In this document: positions 53,043-62,903 of the stretch, in pieces
How positions within the stretch are numbered: position 1 is the first letter of the stretch
How the letters are laid out: the number at the start of each line of letters is the position of its first letter
Source: JBASEY01 sp049652745
Lineage (GTDB): Bacteria; CSSED10-310
Assembly: GCA_049652745.1 (NCBI GenBank)
Contig: JBASEY010000027.1
Span: 1 to 64,000, forward strand
Length of the DNA: 64,000 nucleotides
Direction: 5' to 3'
Made by a program: the position numbers and the translations under genes
The notes under the pieces: model-generated
The model's input: the letters and a program-made list of their open reading frames with translations, nothing else
What the model was told of the DNA's origin: nothing
Databases searched by the model: none

Positions 53043-54242
53043 TCACCGAACTTCCATGACCAATTTTTTCGCTTCCCTGGCAATAACTAGCTCTTCATTT
53101 GTGGCAATGACCATCACTTTGACCGATCCTTTTGAGATAATCGGCGATTGAATCGATTCATTTAAACTCTGATCGAGCTCAATTCCTAAAAATTCCAGGC
53201 CTTCAAGCGTTTTTGTTCGAATAATCGGATTGTTTTCACCAACCCCGCCAGTAAACACTATACAGTCAACCCCACCCAATTCGGCGATGTAAGCTCCAAC
53301 ATATTTTTTCAAGCGTAGACAATACACATCGATACTTGTTTTAGCTCTGGAATTGCCGTTTTCTGCAGCCTTCAGAATATCTCTCATATCATAAGAATCT
53401 ATCCCGGCAAGTCCATACATGCCCGATTCATGATTCAACAATTTACTGATCTTATCATAATTCAGTTTTTCTTTTTCCATTAGAAAAGGAACGATCGCCG
53501 GATCCATATCGCCGCATCGAGTTCCCATGACCAAGCCTTCAAGCGGCGTAAACCCCATCGATGTATCGATTGATTTTCCGTATCGAATAGCAGCTACTGA
53601 TGCGCCGTTCCCTAAGTGACACGTGATCACTTTGATGTCTTCTACTGAACAATTCATGATTTTTGCGGCTTCAGAGCAACAAAAGGTATGTGATGTGCCG
53701 TGAAAACCAAACCTACGGATTTTATACTTTTGGTACAATTCATAAGGAATGCCGTAAAGGTAAGCTTCCGGAGACATGGTCTGATGAAAGGCCGTATCGA
53801 AGACGCCGACCTGTAAAATAGTCGGCAATATTTCCTGGCAAACTCTTATACCCAGAATATTGGGGGGATTGTGTAAAGGCGCTAAATCAGTACAGGACTC
53901 CATTGCCTCGATCATCTGTCTATCGACGATACATGAGCCTGAAAACTGCTCCCCACCGTGAACCACTCTATGACCGACTGCTTGAATTTCATGAATATCT
54001 TTAAGAATATTAAATTCTTTTGAGGTGATAACATCGAGTATGGTCGAAAGAGCCTTTTTGTGATCAGGCATTTGTACTTTTTCTTGATAAAGGTTCTGAT
54101 TACCATATTTCAAGATCACTTTACCTGTTTTTTTCGATCCAATATTTTCTACTCTACCCTTTCCAAGTACTTTTTCGGTATCCATATCGAAAACCTGGAA
54201 TTTTATCGATGAACTGCCGGCATTGATCACAAGAATTTTCAT
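53043..54242 (-). CDS. ackA: Acetate kinase
   Basis: It interconverts acetyl phosphate and acetate with ATP. The 399 aa product has the family motifs LVINAGSSSIKFQVF, GHRVVHGGEQF, GVFDTAFHQTM, RRFGFHGTSH, CHLGNGASVAAI, GFTPLEGLVMGTRCGDMDP and FTGGVGENNPIIR. No phosphotransacetylase gene is nearby. Convergent with the BamD-like gene (9-bp gap). Confidence 0.95.
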   Translation of the reverse strand: MKILVINAGSSSIKFQVFDMDTEKVLGKGRVENIGSKKTGKVILKYGNQNLYQEKVQMPDHKKALSTILDVITSKEFNILKDIHEIQAVGHRVVHGGEQFSGSCIVDRQMIEAMESCTDLAPLHNPPNILGIRVCQEILPTILQVGVFDTAFHQTMSPEAYLYGIPYELYQKYKIRRFGFHGTSHTFCCSEAAKIMNCSVEDIKVITCHLGNGASVAAIRYGKSIDTSMGFTPLEGLVMGTRCGDMDPAIVPFLMEKEKLNYDKISKLLNHESGMYGLAGIDSYDMRDILKAAENGNSRAKTSIDVYCLRLKKYVGAYIAELGGVDCIVFTGGVGENNPIIRTKTLEGLEFLGIELDQSLNESIQSPIISKGSVKVMVIATNEELVIAREAKKLVMEVR

Positions 54243-54285
54243 AGTATCTCCTACAGAGGCATGCGTATTTCTGACATAAAAAAAA

Positions 54286-54361
54286 CGAACCAGCCACCGG
54301 CAACATGATCATCTTTGGCAGCATGTTTGTCAACCGATAACAGACCAGTTTGAATGGTTCG
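54286..54361 (-). terminator. Candidate leftward terminator with long loop
   Basis: CGAACCA (286-292) pairs with TGGTTCG (355-361); on the minus strand the right arm is followed by eight T. The 62-nt interior may fold further. It lies between the sulfatase-fold gene and ackA and would end the leftward operon. Confidence 0.4.
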
Positions 54362-54397
54362 TATTTGGATTTCTGATACGAAGACATTAAACCACAC

Positions 54398-55858
54398 TTA
54401 TTCTACATAACCCAAGGAACGCAGCTTCTCCATCTCGCGAACCTCGCCAGGGTCAAACTCAACTTGCCGGGGCAGATGCTGGGTGCTTAAAACGCGTCTT
54501 AGTTGTTGCATCAACTTCGCTTTTACCTGAGGGTACCGATCACCTACTTCGTTCTTTTCAGACGGATCTTCCGATAGGTTGAACAATAGATGATCGTCCT
54601 GATCAACCACACTGATCAATTTAAAATCCGGATTATATGCGGCCAAGACCAGGCCTTTGGTGAGTTCTTTCCTCATCAACGGGGGCGCCATAGTAATCCA
54701 GGATGTGATAGTACCCGATGAATTGAGCTCCATGGTTTTTTTCAAATCCGCGCCCTCAACCGATATATTTTGTGTATCGATCTGGCAGATGGACAAAGTA
54801 GTGGGAAAAATGTCTTCATGGCGGGCAATCGTTTTTGCCACGCGGCTATGAATTTTATTCATCGGAAACCGAACGATCCATGGAACATGCGTTGCTGTCT
54901 CCCATAATCGATCTCCATGAGCATAAAAATAATCATGCTCAAAGCCTTCCCCGTGATCAGATGTCAGGATTACGAGGGTTCGCTCCCAACGTCCCATTGA
55001 TTGAAGTTGGCGTTTCAATTGCACTAAATGGTGGTCGGCATAGCTGACTTCCGATAGATATGCCGTCCAAAATCTTTGAAGCGTTTTCTCATCCGTTACA
55101 GATGTCATCGGATTGCTGACTAAAACCATAAAATCGCCTGCGGCGCGAGCACGCTCTGCATGTTCAGAATACTTTTGAATTTGTTCAGTTGAATAATTGA
55201 TTACATTCTGATTGTTCTCATGATTTTCCCGTAATGAATAAATAAAGGGCTTCCTGTCTTGATACGGAGCATGCGGATCAAAAAGATGAAGCCAGACAAA
55301 AAAGGGACTGGATCCAACGGTGTTCAGCCAGGCAGTGCAGTTTGTGATCGTATCCATGGCATCCCGTTCCAGAGTTGTTTTCGACCAGGCGTCATCGTAA
55401 AACTCAAAACCGGAATCCAATCCACAGGTTCTGGCAGTTAAAGAATAGCCGCTTACGAATGCCGCTGTACGATACCCGGTATCGCGGAAAATTTGGGCAA
55501 GATTGGTATGCTTTTGAGAGTATTTCATTGCATTCCTGAATACTCTATGAACGACCGGCGACCGTCCTGTCAGGATAGTCGTATGGGAAGGGCCGGTGGT
55601 TGGAACAGGTGCATACGCCCTGGGAAAAACTATTCCATTCCGCGACAACGAATCTGAAAAAGGGGAATAAACATCCGGGTTACCATATGCTCCTATAGCG
55701 TCAGCTCGACAAGTATCGATGGTTATCAACAAAACATCCGGGTGGCGCACACCGGCCATATCCTGCAGCCGACGAAGATAATCATAGGAATAGTATAAAC
55801 TGATTACGAGAAAAACCAGTAAACCAACTAGAAAAATAAAGAATTTGCGAAAAAGCAT
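54398..55858 (-). CDS. Membrane-anchored sulfatase-fold (alkaline phosphatase superfamily) protein
   Basis: The 486 aa protein has an N-terminal membrane helix (about 3-25) and a sulfatase-like domain: metal-binding LLITIDTCRADAIGAYG, then PVPTTGPSHTTILTGRSP at the nucleophile and LVILTSDHGEGF for the later metal site. Classic sulfatases have C/S-x-P-S-R, with Cys converted to formylglycine. Here the position reads T-G-P-S-H, with neither Cys nor Ser, so it is not a substrate of FGE and may be a phosphotransferase or phosphodiesterase using Thr. ATG 55858 follows GAGGAG immediately after the stop of the upstream gene. Confidence 0.82.
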   Translation of the reverse strand: MLFRKFFIFLVGLLVFLVISLYYSYDYLRRLQDMAGVRHPDVLLITIDTCRADAIGAYGNPDVYSPFSDSLSRNGIVFPRAYAPVPTTGPSHTTILTGRSPVVHRVFRNAMKYSQKHTNLAQIFRDTGYRTAAFVSGYSLTARTCGLDSGFEFYDDAWSKTTLERDAMDTITNCTAWLNTVGSSPFFVWLHLFDPHAPYQDRKPFIYSLRENHENNQNVINYSTEQIQKYSEHAERARAAGDFMVLVSNPMTSVTDEKTLQRFWTAYLSEVSYADHHLVQLKRQLQSMGRWERTLVILTSDHGEGFEHDYFYAHGDRLWETATHVPWIVRFPMNKIHSRVAKTIARHEDIFPTTLSICQIDTQNISVEGADLKKTMELNSSGTITSWITMAPPLMRKELTKGLVLAAYNPDFKLISVVDQDDHLLFNLSEDPSEKNEVGDRYPQVKAKLMQQLRRVLSTQHLPRQVEFDPGEVREMEKLRSLGYVE

Positions 55859-55859
55859 T

Positions 55860-57350
55860 TTACTCCTCAAGATAAGCGTCTTTTAACACATAGTATGAAA
55901 AAAAACGTTCTTCAACAACCGAGGTTTTGATCGAATAAAGAGCTAGGAAATCTGAGTTCTTCGTATGCTGATTTTCTTTCATCACAGGTGATTTTCGCAA
56001 CATATCGAATGACGACTCCTCAATTAATACTACATCCGGTTTGCGTGAAATTATGACTCTTTCAATTTCTTTTTTTTCCTCTAACTCGGATTGAGCTCGA
56101 TAAATGATCTGAGCAATTTCCTTGTCGTTGAGCCCTCCCCTGTCGATCGTGACAAATTTGGAATAGTAAGGAATTATCCCTGCCAACCCGGTACTGAGCA
56201 CCGTTTTATCTGGAAACGACTGATTCAGCCATTCTCCAACTAATTTCCAATCTTTCATGTGTTCGTTTTCCCATGTCAGGATCTCAAAATACCGGGTAGG
56301 TCTCCATCGAAGAAGGTCATATTTTGTCGATGTAACGGAAATCAGAATGCCTGCTGTCAATACAATCCCGATACTTCTACGCAAAGCGTCTTTACCTTCA
56401 TTGGTCCAGGACCTGGCTGCCGCCAGTGCAAACAGAGGTATCACCGGTACGATGAAGCGTCCATACGGCATCCAATCACCACCAATATGATAGACATAGA
56501 TCAAGTAACCGATTCCCATAACGATCAACGGCAGCGCGGTTTTTCTAAGATTTTTGTCAAAAAGGCCATAACACGCGATAGGAACAGTGACGATTCCCGT
56601 CATTGCCGCATAGCGTTTAAAATAAGCCCATCCTCCCCCTTGAAATCGATGGCTTTTAACCCAGAAAGTATTCGGAAGCCATGCCTGATAATAGATGTAT
56701 CGAAAAATGATATGAGGAAGAAAAATCAAACTGTATCCTATCAGATATTCCATCCGGTTTTTTGGATGTGTCCGGAAAATAAAAAACACCGTTATAGCGA
56801 ATAGGACAAAGAACAATAGCCCTTCCGGGCGGGTCAATGTGGACAGACCAAAACATATTCCACAAAAATACCTGCCGCTGGAATTGTTTTTTTCATGAAA
56901 ATAAACGGCGCTGACAAGGCAGAGAGTAAATAAAATCGTTTCCAGGCCGGCAACCGCCCACATCTGAATTCCTGGGCAAGCGGCCACAATAAATGCTGCC
57001 AGTGGGCCTGAAAGCTTATCTTTTTTACGATCGCCGGCGGTTTCTGACAGAGTCAACAGTAGAATCAGCCCCAATACAAACCCGGTTGCTTTAGCGGCAA
57101 ATGGAAAATCCAAAAAACAACGTGGAAGCGCAATCAACAGAATCCATAAAAAATTCGTGTATCCCTCGACTCTGTCTCCCGGATTAAAAACCAACCCTTT
57201 ACCTTCCAACATATGATCACAATAGCGGAAGCTGATAAAGGCATCTTCAACGGTATAAAACCAGTATAAACATGTTCCGGCAAAAAACAGCAGAAACGCT
57301 GCTGTAATGAAGAATAAGCGTTTGGACATTGTAAGGTCTGATGAAATCAT
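55860..57350 (-). CDS. Polytopic membrane glycosyltransferase, GT39/ArnT-like
   Basis: A 496 aa protein with about 10-11 helices, an early loop DAFISFRYCDHMLEGKGLVFNPGDRVEGYTNF and a soluble C-terminal part. The acidic residues in that first loop (VEDAFISFRY) are typical of GT-C transferases using lipid-linked sugars. It overlaps the sulfatase-fold gene end-to-start and probably works with it on cell-envelope glycans; substrate unknown. The ATG at 57350 follows the upstream stop by 3 bp; ATG 57329 is an alternative. Confidence 0.78.
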   Translation of the reverse strand: MISSDLTMSKRLFFITAAFLLFFAGTCLYWFYTVEDAFISFRYCDHMLEGKGLVFNPGDRVEGYTNFLWILLIALPRCFLDFPFAAKATGFVLGLILLLTLSETAGDRKKDKLSGPLAAFIVAACPGIQMWAVAGLETILFTLCLVSAVYFHEKNNSSGRYFCGICFGLSTLTRPEGLLFFVLFAITVFFIFRTHPKNRMEYLIGYSLIFLPHIIFRYIYYQAWLPNTFWVKSHRFQGGGWAYFKRYAAMTGIVTVPIACYGLFDKNLRKTALPLIVMGIGYLIYVYHIGGDWMPYGRFIVPVIPLFALAAARSWTNEGKDALRRSIGIVLTAGILISVTSTKYDLLRWRPTRYFEILTWENEHMKDWKLVGEWLNQSFPDKTVLSTGLAGIIPYYSKFVTIDRGGLNDKEIAQIIYRAQSELEEKKEIERVIISRKPDVVLIEESSFDMLRKSPVMKENQHTKNSDFLALYSIKTSVVEERFFSYYVLKDAYLEE

Positions 57351-57353
57351 TAT

Positions 57354-58505
57354 TCAGCGGCCATACTTCCTTAAGCGACCGGATTTAGGCTCGTCCAAAT
57401 AAACGAGTCCCATGCGCATGAATTTATGCAGAATTATATATAGCTCCTTTTTAGGCAAACTCGTAATATATCGAAGATTTTTCAGATTCGTCTTTCCATC
57501 GAGCCTAAAAAAAACTGTTCCTTCCTGATGATTCAAATATAATTTACCTGTCGATACATCTGCAACCGAATGCCTTATCTTTGGAATGCTCTCGTCGGAC
57601 TTGAAAACCTGCTCGACAAGCATCCACACTTTCTCCTGAATACGCTCCTTGATTTCTTTTGCTTCAATGCAATTAGGGTTTTTTACCAGGATTTCATCCA
57701 GGTTTGTAAGCGCTTCATGAAACCAGCCTTTTTGTTCCATTGTTTCCGATAGTTCCAATAGGTATTTAATTCGTTCTTTTTGCTCTTTTCTCAAATGTGT
57801 GGCATCGGGGTCTTCAGCGATTAAACCCTGCTCCAACAAACCATTGATCGAACTAATGATGGTGTATTCAGTTTCATTCAGCATGTTCACGATATCAGCG
57901 AACGATCTGGGAATAGTCAGACACGAAAGCAGGCTTCTAGTTGCGTGATCCAACTCCTCTTGGCCGACGGGTTCATCGTTCAATTTATAAAAAACGGTAT
58001 CCGGATCAGAAACCAACTGTTTAAATCTGCCGATCTCATCGCGACGCCTGGCTCCTTCCAACAAAAGCGTCGAAATTACAATAGGTTTCAATTTAAATTC
58101 ACTTTGCTTTAAAGGTCGCTCTTCAAAAATAAAGTCGCCGGTCATCCAAGTCAGAAATTCAAAAATAATATCTTGAGCTTGTATATTTAATGCTGTATCC
58201 AATTCTTCAGATGTCATTAATTTTTTTGTGACAAATATTTCACCGAGATGTTTTTCGCTTGAAAATTGTTCAGGAAACACCTCTTCAAACTGCTTTTCCG
58301 TCACATAACCCAACCTAAGCAAAACCGCGCCAAGCCTGTCCTGATATTTCGATGACGTAACTCCAACTACATCCCCTTTATATAAAAAAATGTGCTGCCG
58401 GCTGTCTTTGTTAATGCACGTCAGTTGTCCTGTCAGCAAATTCCACATCAGCATTTGCAGCAGATCTGAGGGATTCAGGCTTTCCAGGCTTCCACTTAAA
58501 GGCAT
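57354..58505 (-). CDS. DUF4388 (PATAN) domain protein
   Basis: The 383 aa product has an N-terminal PATAN/DUF4388 domain (about 1-60, SLESLNPSDLLQMLMWNLLTGQLTC), a GspE/PilB N-terminal-type region (RLGAVLLRLGYVTEKQFEEVF), a second PATAN-like part (IIFEFLTWMTGDFIFEERPL) and a C-terminal helical domain. These proteins occur in gliding, social and predatory bacteria and probably act as regulators or scaffolds. ATG 58505 is preferred over 58520 because AAAGGG lies 6 nt upstream. Confidence 0.8.
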   Translation of the reverse strand: MPLSGSLESLNPSDLLQMLMWNLLTGQLTCINKDSRQHIFLYKGDVVGVTSSKYQDRLGAVLLRLGYVTEKQFEEVFPEQFSSEKHLGEIFVTKKLMTSEELDTALNIQAQDIIFEFLTWMTGDFIFEERPLKQSEFKLKPIVISTLLLEGARRRDEIGRFKQLVSDPDTVFYKLNDEPVGQEELDHATRSLLSCLTIPRSFADIVNMLNETEYTIISSINGLLEQGLIAEDPDATHLRKEQKERIKYLLELSETMEQKGWFHEALTNLDEILVKNPNCIEAKEIKERIQEKVWMLVEQVFKSDESIPKIRHSVADVSTGKLYLNHQEGTVFFRLDGKTNLKNLRYITSLPKKELYIILHKFMRMGLVYLDEPKSGRLRKYGR

Positions 58506-58532
58506 TTGTAGCCCTTTCAAAACCCTTTGATT

Positions 58533-59249
58533 TTAGAGGATTTTTTTGAGTTCATCGAGTTTTTGAATGACAATGTCAGGCTCTATTGGCGAATTGTCCC
58601 TTGAACCGGCTCGATTCAACCATATCGTCTTCATGCCAACCTCTTTTGCCGGCCGAATATCCCAATCAAGTCGGTCACCAACCATTAAGATATTTTCAGG
58701 TTCCAATTCCATCTTTATAGCTGCAAAACGAAACAGGGTGATGCTCGGTTTATGCCATGGCGTCTGATCGGAAATCACGATTGTTGAAAAATACGGTTCA
58801 ATTCCCAGATGGGTGATCTGGTTCATTTGTGTCGTTTCATCCCCTTCAGTGAGAATGGCAAGAGCATATTTATTTTTCAAATAGGCAAGAGTGTCTATGA
58901 CATCGGCGTACAGCTTGGTTCCTGAACTTCTTCCCTGGCTATAGGCTTCAGCCATTTCCATCAGAACAGTGCCCGGCTGTTGTCTACCCAACCCTTGTAA
59001 AAGCAATTGAAATCGGCGGACGCGATTCTCTTTTGCGGACCCTGTAAAACCCGATATGCTGCTCCAAGCAGACTCGGCATCTATCACACCCTTGTATGCA
59101 TCTTGAAAGATTTCATATGGTATTGACGTTTCCGACGCTTCAATCAAACGGTTAAACGCCAATTTCAACCCTGTTTCCGACCCGGTTTCGTAGTCCGTCA
59201 GAGTTCCATCCAAATCAAAAATAATTCCCGATATGTTTTCAAAATCCAT
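58533..59249 (-). CDS. HAD-superfamily hydrolase
   Basis: The 238 aa product has the nucleophile motif IIFDLDGTLTD (about 8-18), a helical cap, ILTEGDETTQ (motif II), a K in WHKPSITLF (motif III) and VGDRLDWDIRPAKEVGMKTIW (motif IV). It resembles YjjG-like pyrimidine nucleotidases. The start at 59249 lies within the end of the upstream nitrilase-like gene (11-bp overlap). Confidence 0.87.
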   Translation of the reverse strand: MDFENISGIIFDLDGTLTDYETGSETGLKLAFNRLIEASETSIPYEIFQDAYKGVIDAESAWSSISGFTGSAKENRVRRFQLLLQGLGRQQPGTVLMEMAEAYSQGRSSGTKLYADVIDTLAYLKNKYALAILTEGDETTQMNQITHLGIEPYFSTIVISDQTPWHKPSITLFRFAAIKMELEPENILMVGDRLDWDIRPAKEVGMKTIWLNRAGSRDNSPIEPDIVIQKLDELKKIL

Positions 59250-60111
59250 TTTCTTTTTCCTTGTTATAATCCTCAATTCCAAGCAAACCATACAAATCAG
59301 GTCGCATTTCTTTCAGAAAAGGAAACTCTTTTCTTGATTTTTCAATATCTCCCAAGTCGATATCGACTATCATCAAAGAGTCCTTATGAAATGTCGGTTC
59401 ATCAACAAGTGATCCGAAAGGGTCGACACAAAAGCTCTCACCATAAAACTCCAGATCGTTTTCTGTTCCACATCGATTAATTCTGACAACATATAAATTG
59501 TTACAGACAGCGTGAGCGGACAGTACTGACAGCCAACGAAATTTTGATCCCAAGGCTGCTGCGGTGGGCGCTAAAACGATTTCCGCTTCTCGTAATGCCA
59601 TGGATCGGATTACTTCCGGAAAAAAGACATCCCAGCCCATAATAATTCCAACCGTCGCTTGGTTCGTTTTAAACAAAGGAATATCTTTCCCTGGTTCAGC
59701 CAATGAACGATCATTCCATCCTTCCGCCGATGCCAGGTGAACTTTGTTGTATATTCCCAGAATTTGACCTTCTTGAATACAAGCCGTGGAAAAGAAAAAC
59801 CGACCCTCATAGTTGTGGTATACGGGACAAAAAAAGGTTGATGGATACTCTTGAGAAAGCCTTAAAAAAGGTTCCGTCGAAGGGCCGGGAATGGGCTCAG
59901 CCAGCTTGCGATAGGCCTCTATTGGCATATTGTGAAACCATGGCAAAGTGAAACATTCAGGGAACGCTATAATTTGAGCATTTTTTTCCAGAGCCTTTTG
60001 CGTAAAGGAGAGAGTTCTTTTTATATTCTTGTCACGATCATTTTGGGCGGCGATTTGAATTCCGGCCAATCGAACACAGCGTGAGGATCTTTTCAGGGTT
60101 TCGACCGACAT
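59239..60111 (-). CDS. Carbon-nitrogen hydrolase fold protein lacking the catalytic cysteine
   Basis: The 290 aa product has nitrilase/amidase family order and length. The glutamate of the triad is in AFPECFTLPWF and the lysine in YNKVHLAS, but the nucleophile motif reads VGIIMGWDVFFPEV, with Gly (codon GGC at about 59636) where the family has Cys (GxxICYDxxFPE). It therefore cannot hydrolyse amides by the known mechanism. It could be a pseudoenzyme, or a T-to-G sequencing error in TGC. The GGAG for ATG 60111 lies inside the secA stop region. Confidence 0.83.
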   Translation of the reverse strand: MSVETLKRSSRCVRLAGIQIAAQNDRDKNIKRTLSFTQKALEKNAQIIAFPECFTLPWFHNMPIEAYRKLAEPIPGPSTEPFLRLSQEYPSTFFCPVYHNYEGRFFFSTACIQEGQILGIYNKVHLASAEGWNDRSLAEPGKDIPLFKTNQATVGIIMGWDVFFPEVIRSMALREAEIVLAPTAAALGSKFRWLSVLSAHAVCNNLYVVRINRCGTENDLEFYGESFCVDPFGSLVDEPTFHKDSLMIVDIDLGDIEKSRKEFPFLKEMRPDLYGLLGIEDYNKEKENGF

Positions 60112-60112
60112 T

Positions 60113-62812
60113 TTAAGCTCCACAGCATTTTTTATACTTCAATCCGCTGCCGCAAGGGCATGGGTCGTTTCGGCCGACTTTAGGCACCGTTCGGCGAACG
60201 GTGTTTACTTTTTCACCTGATTGTCCTCTATTCATACGATGATCATTTTGTCTAGAGCCTTTCGGCGGCAGAAAACCGTGTCTTTCATGCATTTTTGAAG
60301 AATCAGACTCAATATGTTTTGGATTTTCCGTTACAACCGGACGATAGAAAAACAAATTTCGAACAGCTTCCACCTTCACGGAGTGAATCATCTCATCGAA
60401 GAGTTCAAAACCTTCGCGTTTATATTCGGTCAGCGGATCTTTTTGAGCATAACCTCTGAGTCCGATGCCTTCCCGAAGATGATCCATATTCAGAAGATGC
60501 CCTTTCCAGTTGGTATCAAACCGTTCCAGTAAAACCATGCGTTGAAACCAGTCCATAATTTCCGGGCCGATTTCTTCACGCCTTTTCAGATAAATCGAAT
60601 TATACTCCTCTATCAAATAATCCAAAAATGTCGACTCTTCCCAGAAATCACCCTCAGGATGCTGTGATGGTGGAACAACGCTGAATTGGTTGCGCAATGC
60701 ATTTTCCAAGCCATCCATATCCCACATTTCCTGGTGAGTTTTTGGAGGGATAAACGTTTCCAAGATCGTTTCCAAAACATCCGCCGTCATTTCAAAGATC
60801 ATCGATAACAAATCCGGGTTGCCAAGAATTTCTGTTCGCTGACGATAAAGCACTTCTCTTTGCCTGTTCATAACATCATCGTATTCCAACAGGTTTTTTC
60901 TCATATGAAAATGGTATTGCTCCACTTTCTTCTGTGCGTTTTCGATAGCACGGCTGACCATCGGATGAGTAATTTCCTGACCTTCTTCCATTCCGAGTCG
61001 ATCCATGATAGCCGCTATCCGTTCAGGCGCGAATATCCGCATCAGATCGTCTTCCAAAGACAAATAGAACCGGCTCGATCCAGGGTCACCCTGTCGACCT
61101 GAGCGGCCGCGCAACTGGTTGTCAATGCGACGGGATTCATGTCTTTCCGTTCCCAATATATGTAGACCGCCTAATTGAACGACCTCATCATGTTCTTTTT
61201 TTGTTTCCAGTCGTTTAGCTTCAAGTATTTCCTGATATTTTTGCTGCCCTTCAGGAGTGTTTTCATCCATTTCTGTCTGTGCGAATTCACGTCTAGCTAA
61301 AAAATCAGGGTTACCGCCCAGCAAGATATCGGTTCCGCGGCCCGCCATATTCGTCGCAATCGTCACCGCACTTTTTCTACCTGCTTGAGCAATAATCTCG
61401 GCTTCTCTGGCATGTTGTTTCGCGTTCAAAACATTGTGAGGGATTTTTTTTTGTTTCAGCATTCGAGACAGAATTTCGGATTTCTCAATCGCAATGGTGC
61501 CAACCAGGACTGGTTGCTTTTTATGATACAGCGCTTGGATATCCTCGACGACACGATTGAATTTTTCCCTCTCAGACCGCATGACGATATCCGGCTCTTC
61601 CACTCGAATCAGCGGCTTGTTCGTAGGTATTCTTACCACATCCAACTTATAGGTACTGGCAAATTCCGCCGCTTCAGTCGCTGCAGTTCCTGTCATTCCC
61701 GCTAATTTAGCGTACATTCTGAAGAAGTTTTGATAGGTTATGGTGGCCAAAGTTTGGTTTTCATTCTGTATCGGAACACCTTCTTTCGCTTCCACCGCTT
61801 GATGCAAACCATCCGACCACCTCCGCCCGGACATCAGCCTGCCGGTAAACTCATCAACAATGGCAACCTGATTGTCGCTGATCACATAATCAATATCACG
61901 TTTAAATAACGTATGCGCTCTTAAAGCTTGATTCAAATGATGCAATTCCGCCATGTTCCTAGGGTCGTACAGGTTGTCGACCCCGAGCTTTTTCTCACAC
62001 TTGGCGATCCCTTCCTCGGTCAATGATACCGTTCTACTCTTTTCGTCAAGCGTATAATCAATATCGCGCCTTAACCCGGGAATCACGCGATCGATACGTA
62101 TATAAAGATCAGTGGCGTCTTCGCTTGGCCCGGAAATGATCAACGGAGTGCGCGCTTCATCGATTAAAATGGAATCCACTTCATCGACAATGGCATAGTG
62201 ATGTTCACGCTGCACGAAGGCGTTCAAATCGGTTTTCATGTTGTCTTTCAAGTAATCGAAGCCGAACTCGTTATTGGTTCCATACGTGATATCGCATCGA
62301 TAGGCTTTGTAATGGCCCATCACATCGTAATCGCCTTTGATCACACCGACAGTCAAGCCCAGATATCGGTATATATGCCCCATCCACTCAGCATCACGTT
62401 CAGCAAGATAGTCGTTGACAGTGACGACATGAACCCCTTTTCCCGTCAAGCTGTTCAATACTACCGGGAGAGTGGCTACCAGCGTTTTTCCCTCCCCCGT
62501 TTTCATTTCCGCTATTTTACCCTGGTGTAATACGACTCCACCTATCAATTGAACATCAAAGTGGCGCATATTGAGAGTTCGACGACTGGCTTCCCTTACA
62601 ATTGCAAAGACTTCCGGAAGAATGTCATCCAATGACACACCCTGTGATACGCTTTCGCGAAACTCACGAATGCGCAACTGCATCTGATGCTCGTTCAAAC
62701 CCGAAATTTGATTTTCTAATTCATTGATTTGTCTGATTAAAGGGTCGATTTTCTTCAACGCACGATCATTGGCGGAAGGAAATAACTTCCAGATACTATC
62801 AAATATTGCCAT
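60113..62812 (-). CDS. secA: Preprotein translocase ATPase SecA
   Basis: It drives Sec-dependent export with ATP. The 899 aa product has the nucleotide-binding Walker A MKTGEGKTLVATL (about 103-115), VDEVDSILIDEARTPLIISG, preprotein cross-linking region, RGTDILLGGNPDF, the LRGRSGRQGDPGSSRFYLSLEDDLMRIF helicase segment and a C-terminal zinc-binding CPCGSGLKYKKCC (about 884-896). It exports many products of this window, with LepB. The final 120 residues before the zinc motif are polar. Confidence 0.97.
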   Translation of the reverse strand: MAIFDSIWKLFPSANDRALKKIDPLIRQINELENQISGLNEHQMQLRIREFRESVSQGVSLDDILPEVFAIVREASRRTLNMRHFDVQLIGGVVLHQGKIAEMKTGEGKTLVATLPVVLNSLTGKGVHVVTVNDYLAERDAEWMGHIYRYLGLTVGVIKGDYDVMGHYKAYRCDITYGTNNEFGFDYLKDNMKTDLNAFVQREHHYAIVDEVDSILIDEARTPLIISGPSEDATDLYIRIDRVIPGLRRDIDYTLDEKSRTVSLTEEGIAKCEKKLGVDNLYDPRNMAELHHLNQALRAHTLFKRDIDYVISDNQVAIVDEFTGRLMSGRRWSDGLHQAVEAKEGVPIQNENQTLATITYQNFFRMYAKLAGMTGTAATEAAEFASTYKLDVVRIPTNKPLIRVEEPDIVMRSEREKFNRVVEDIQALYHKKQPVLVGTIAIEKSEILSRMLKQKKIPHNVLNAKQHAREAEIIAQAGRKSAVTIATNMAGRGTDILLGGNPDFLARREFAQTEMDENTPEGQQKYQEILEAKRLETKKEHDEVVQLGGLHILGTERHESRRIDNQLRGRSGRQGDPGSSRFYLSLEDDLMRIFAPERIAAIMDRLGMEEGQEITHPMVSRAIENAQKKVEQYHFHMRKNLLEYDDVMNRQREVLYRQRTEILGNPDLLSMIFEMTADVLETILETFIPPKTHQEMWDMDGLENALRNQFSVVPPSQHPEGDFWEESTFLDYLIEEYNSIYLKRREEIGPEIMDWFQRMVLLERFDTNWKGHLLNMDHLREGIGLRGYAQKDPLTEYKREGFELFDEMIHSVKVEAVRNLFFYRPVVTENPKHIESDSSKMHERHGFLPPKGSRQNDHRMNRGQSGEKVNTVRRTVPKVGRNDPCPCGSGLKYKKCCGA

Positions 62813-62903
62813 TTAAACCGGTTTCCTCCAAATCACAAACATACGGCAATTATCAATGATTCACTGATAGAATCAAATGAATCCTGAAAACATCCTTTTC
62901 TCG

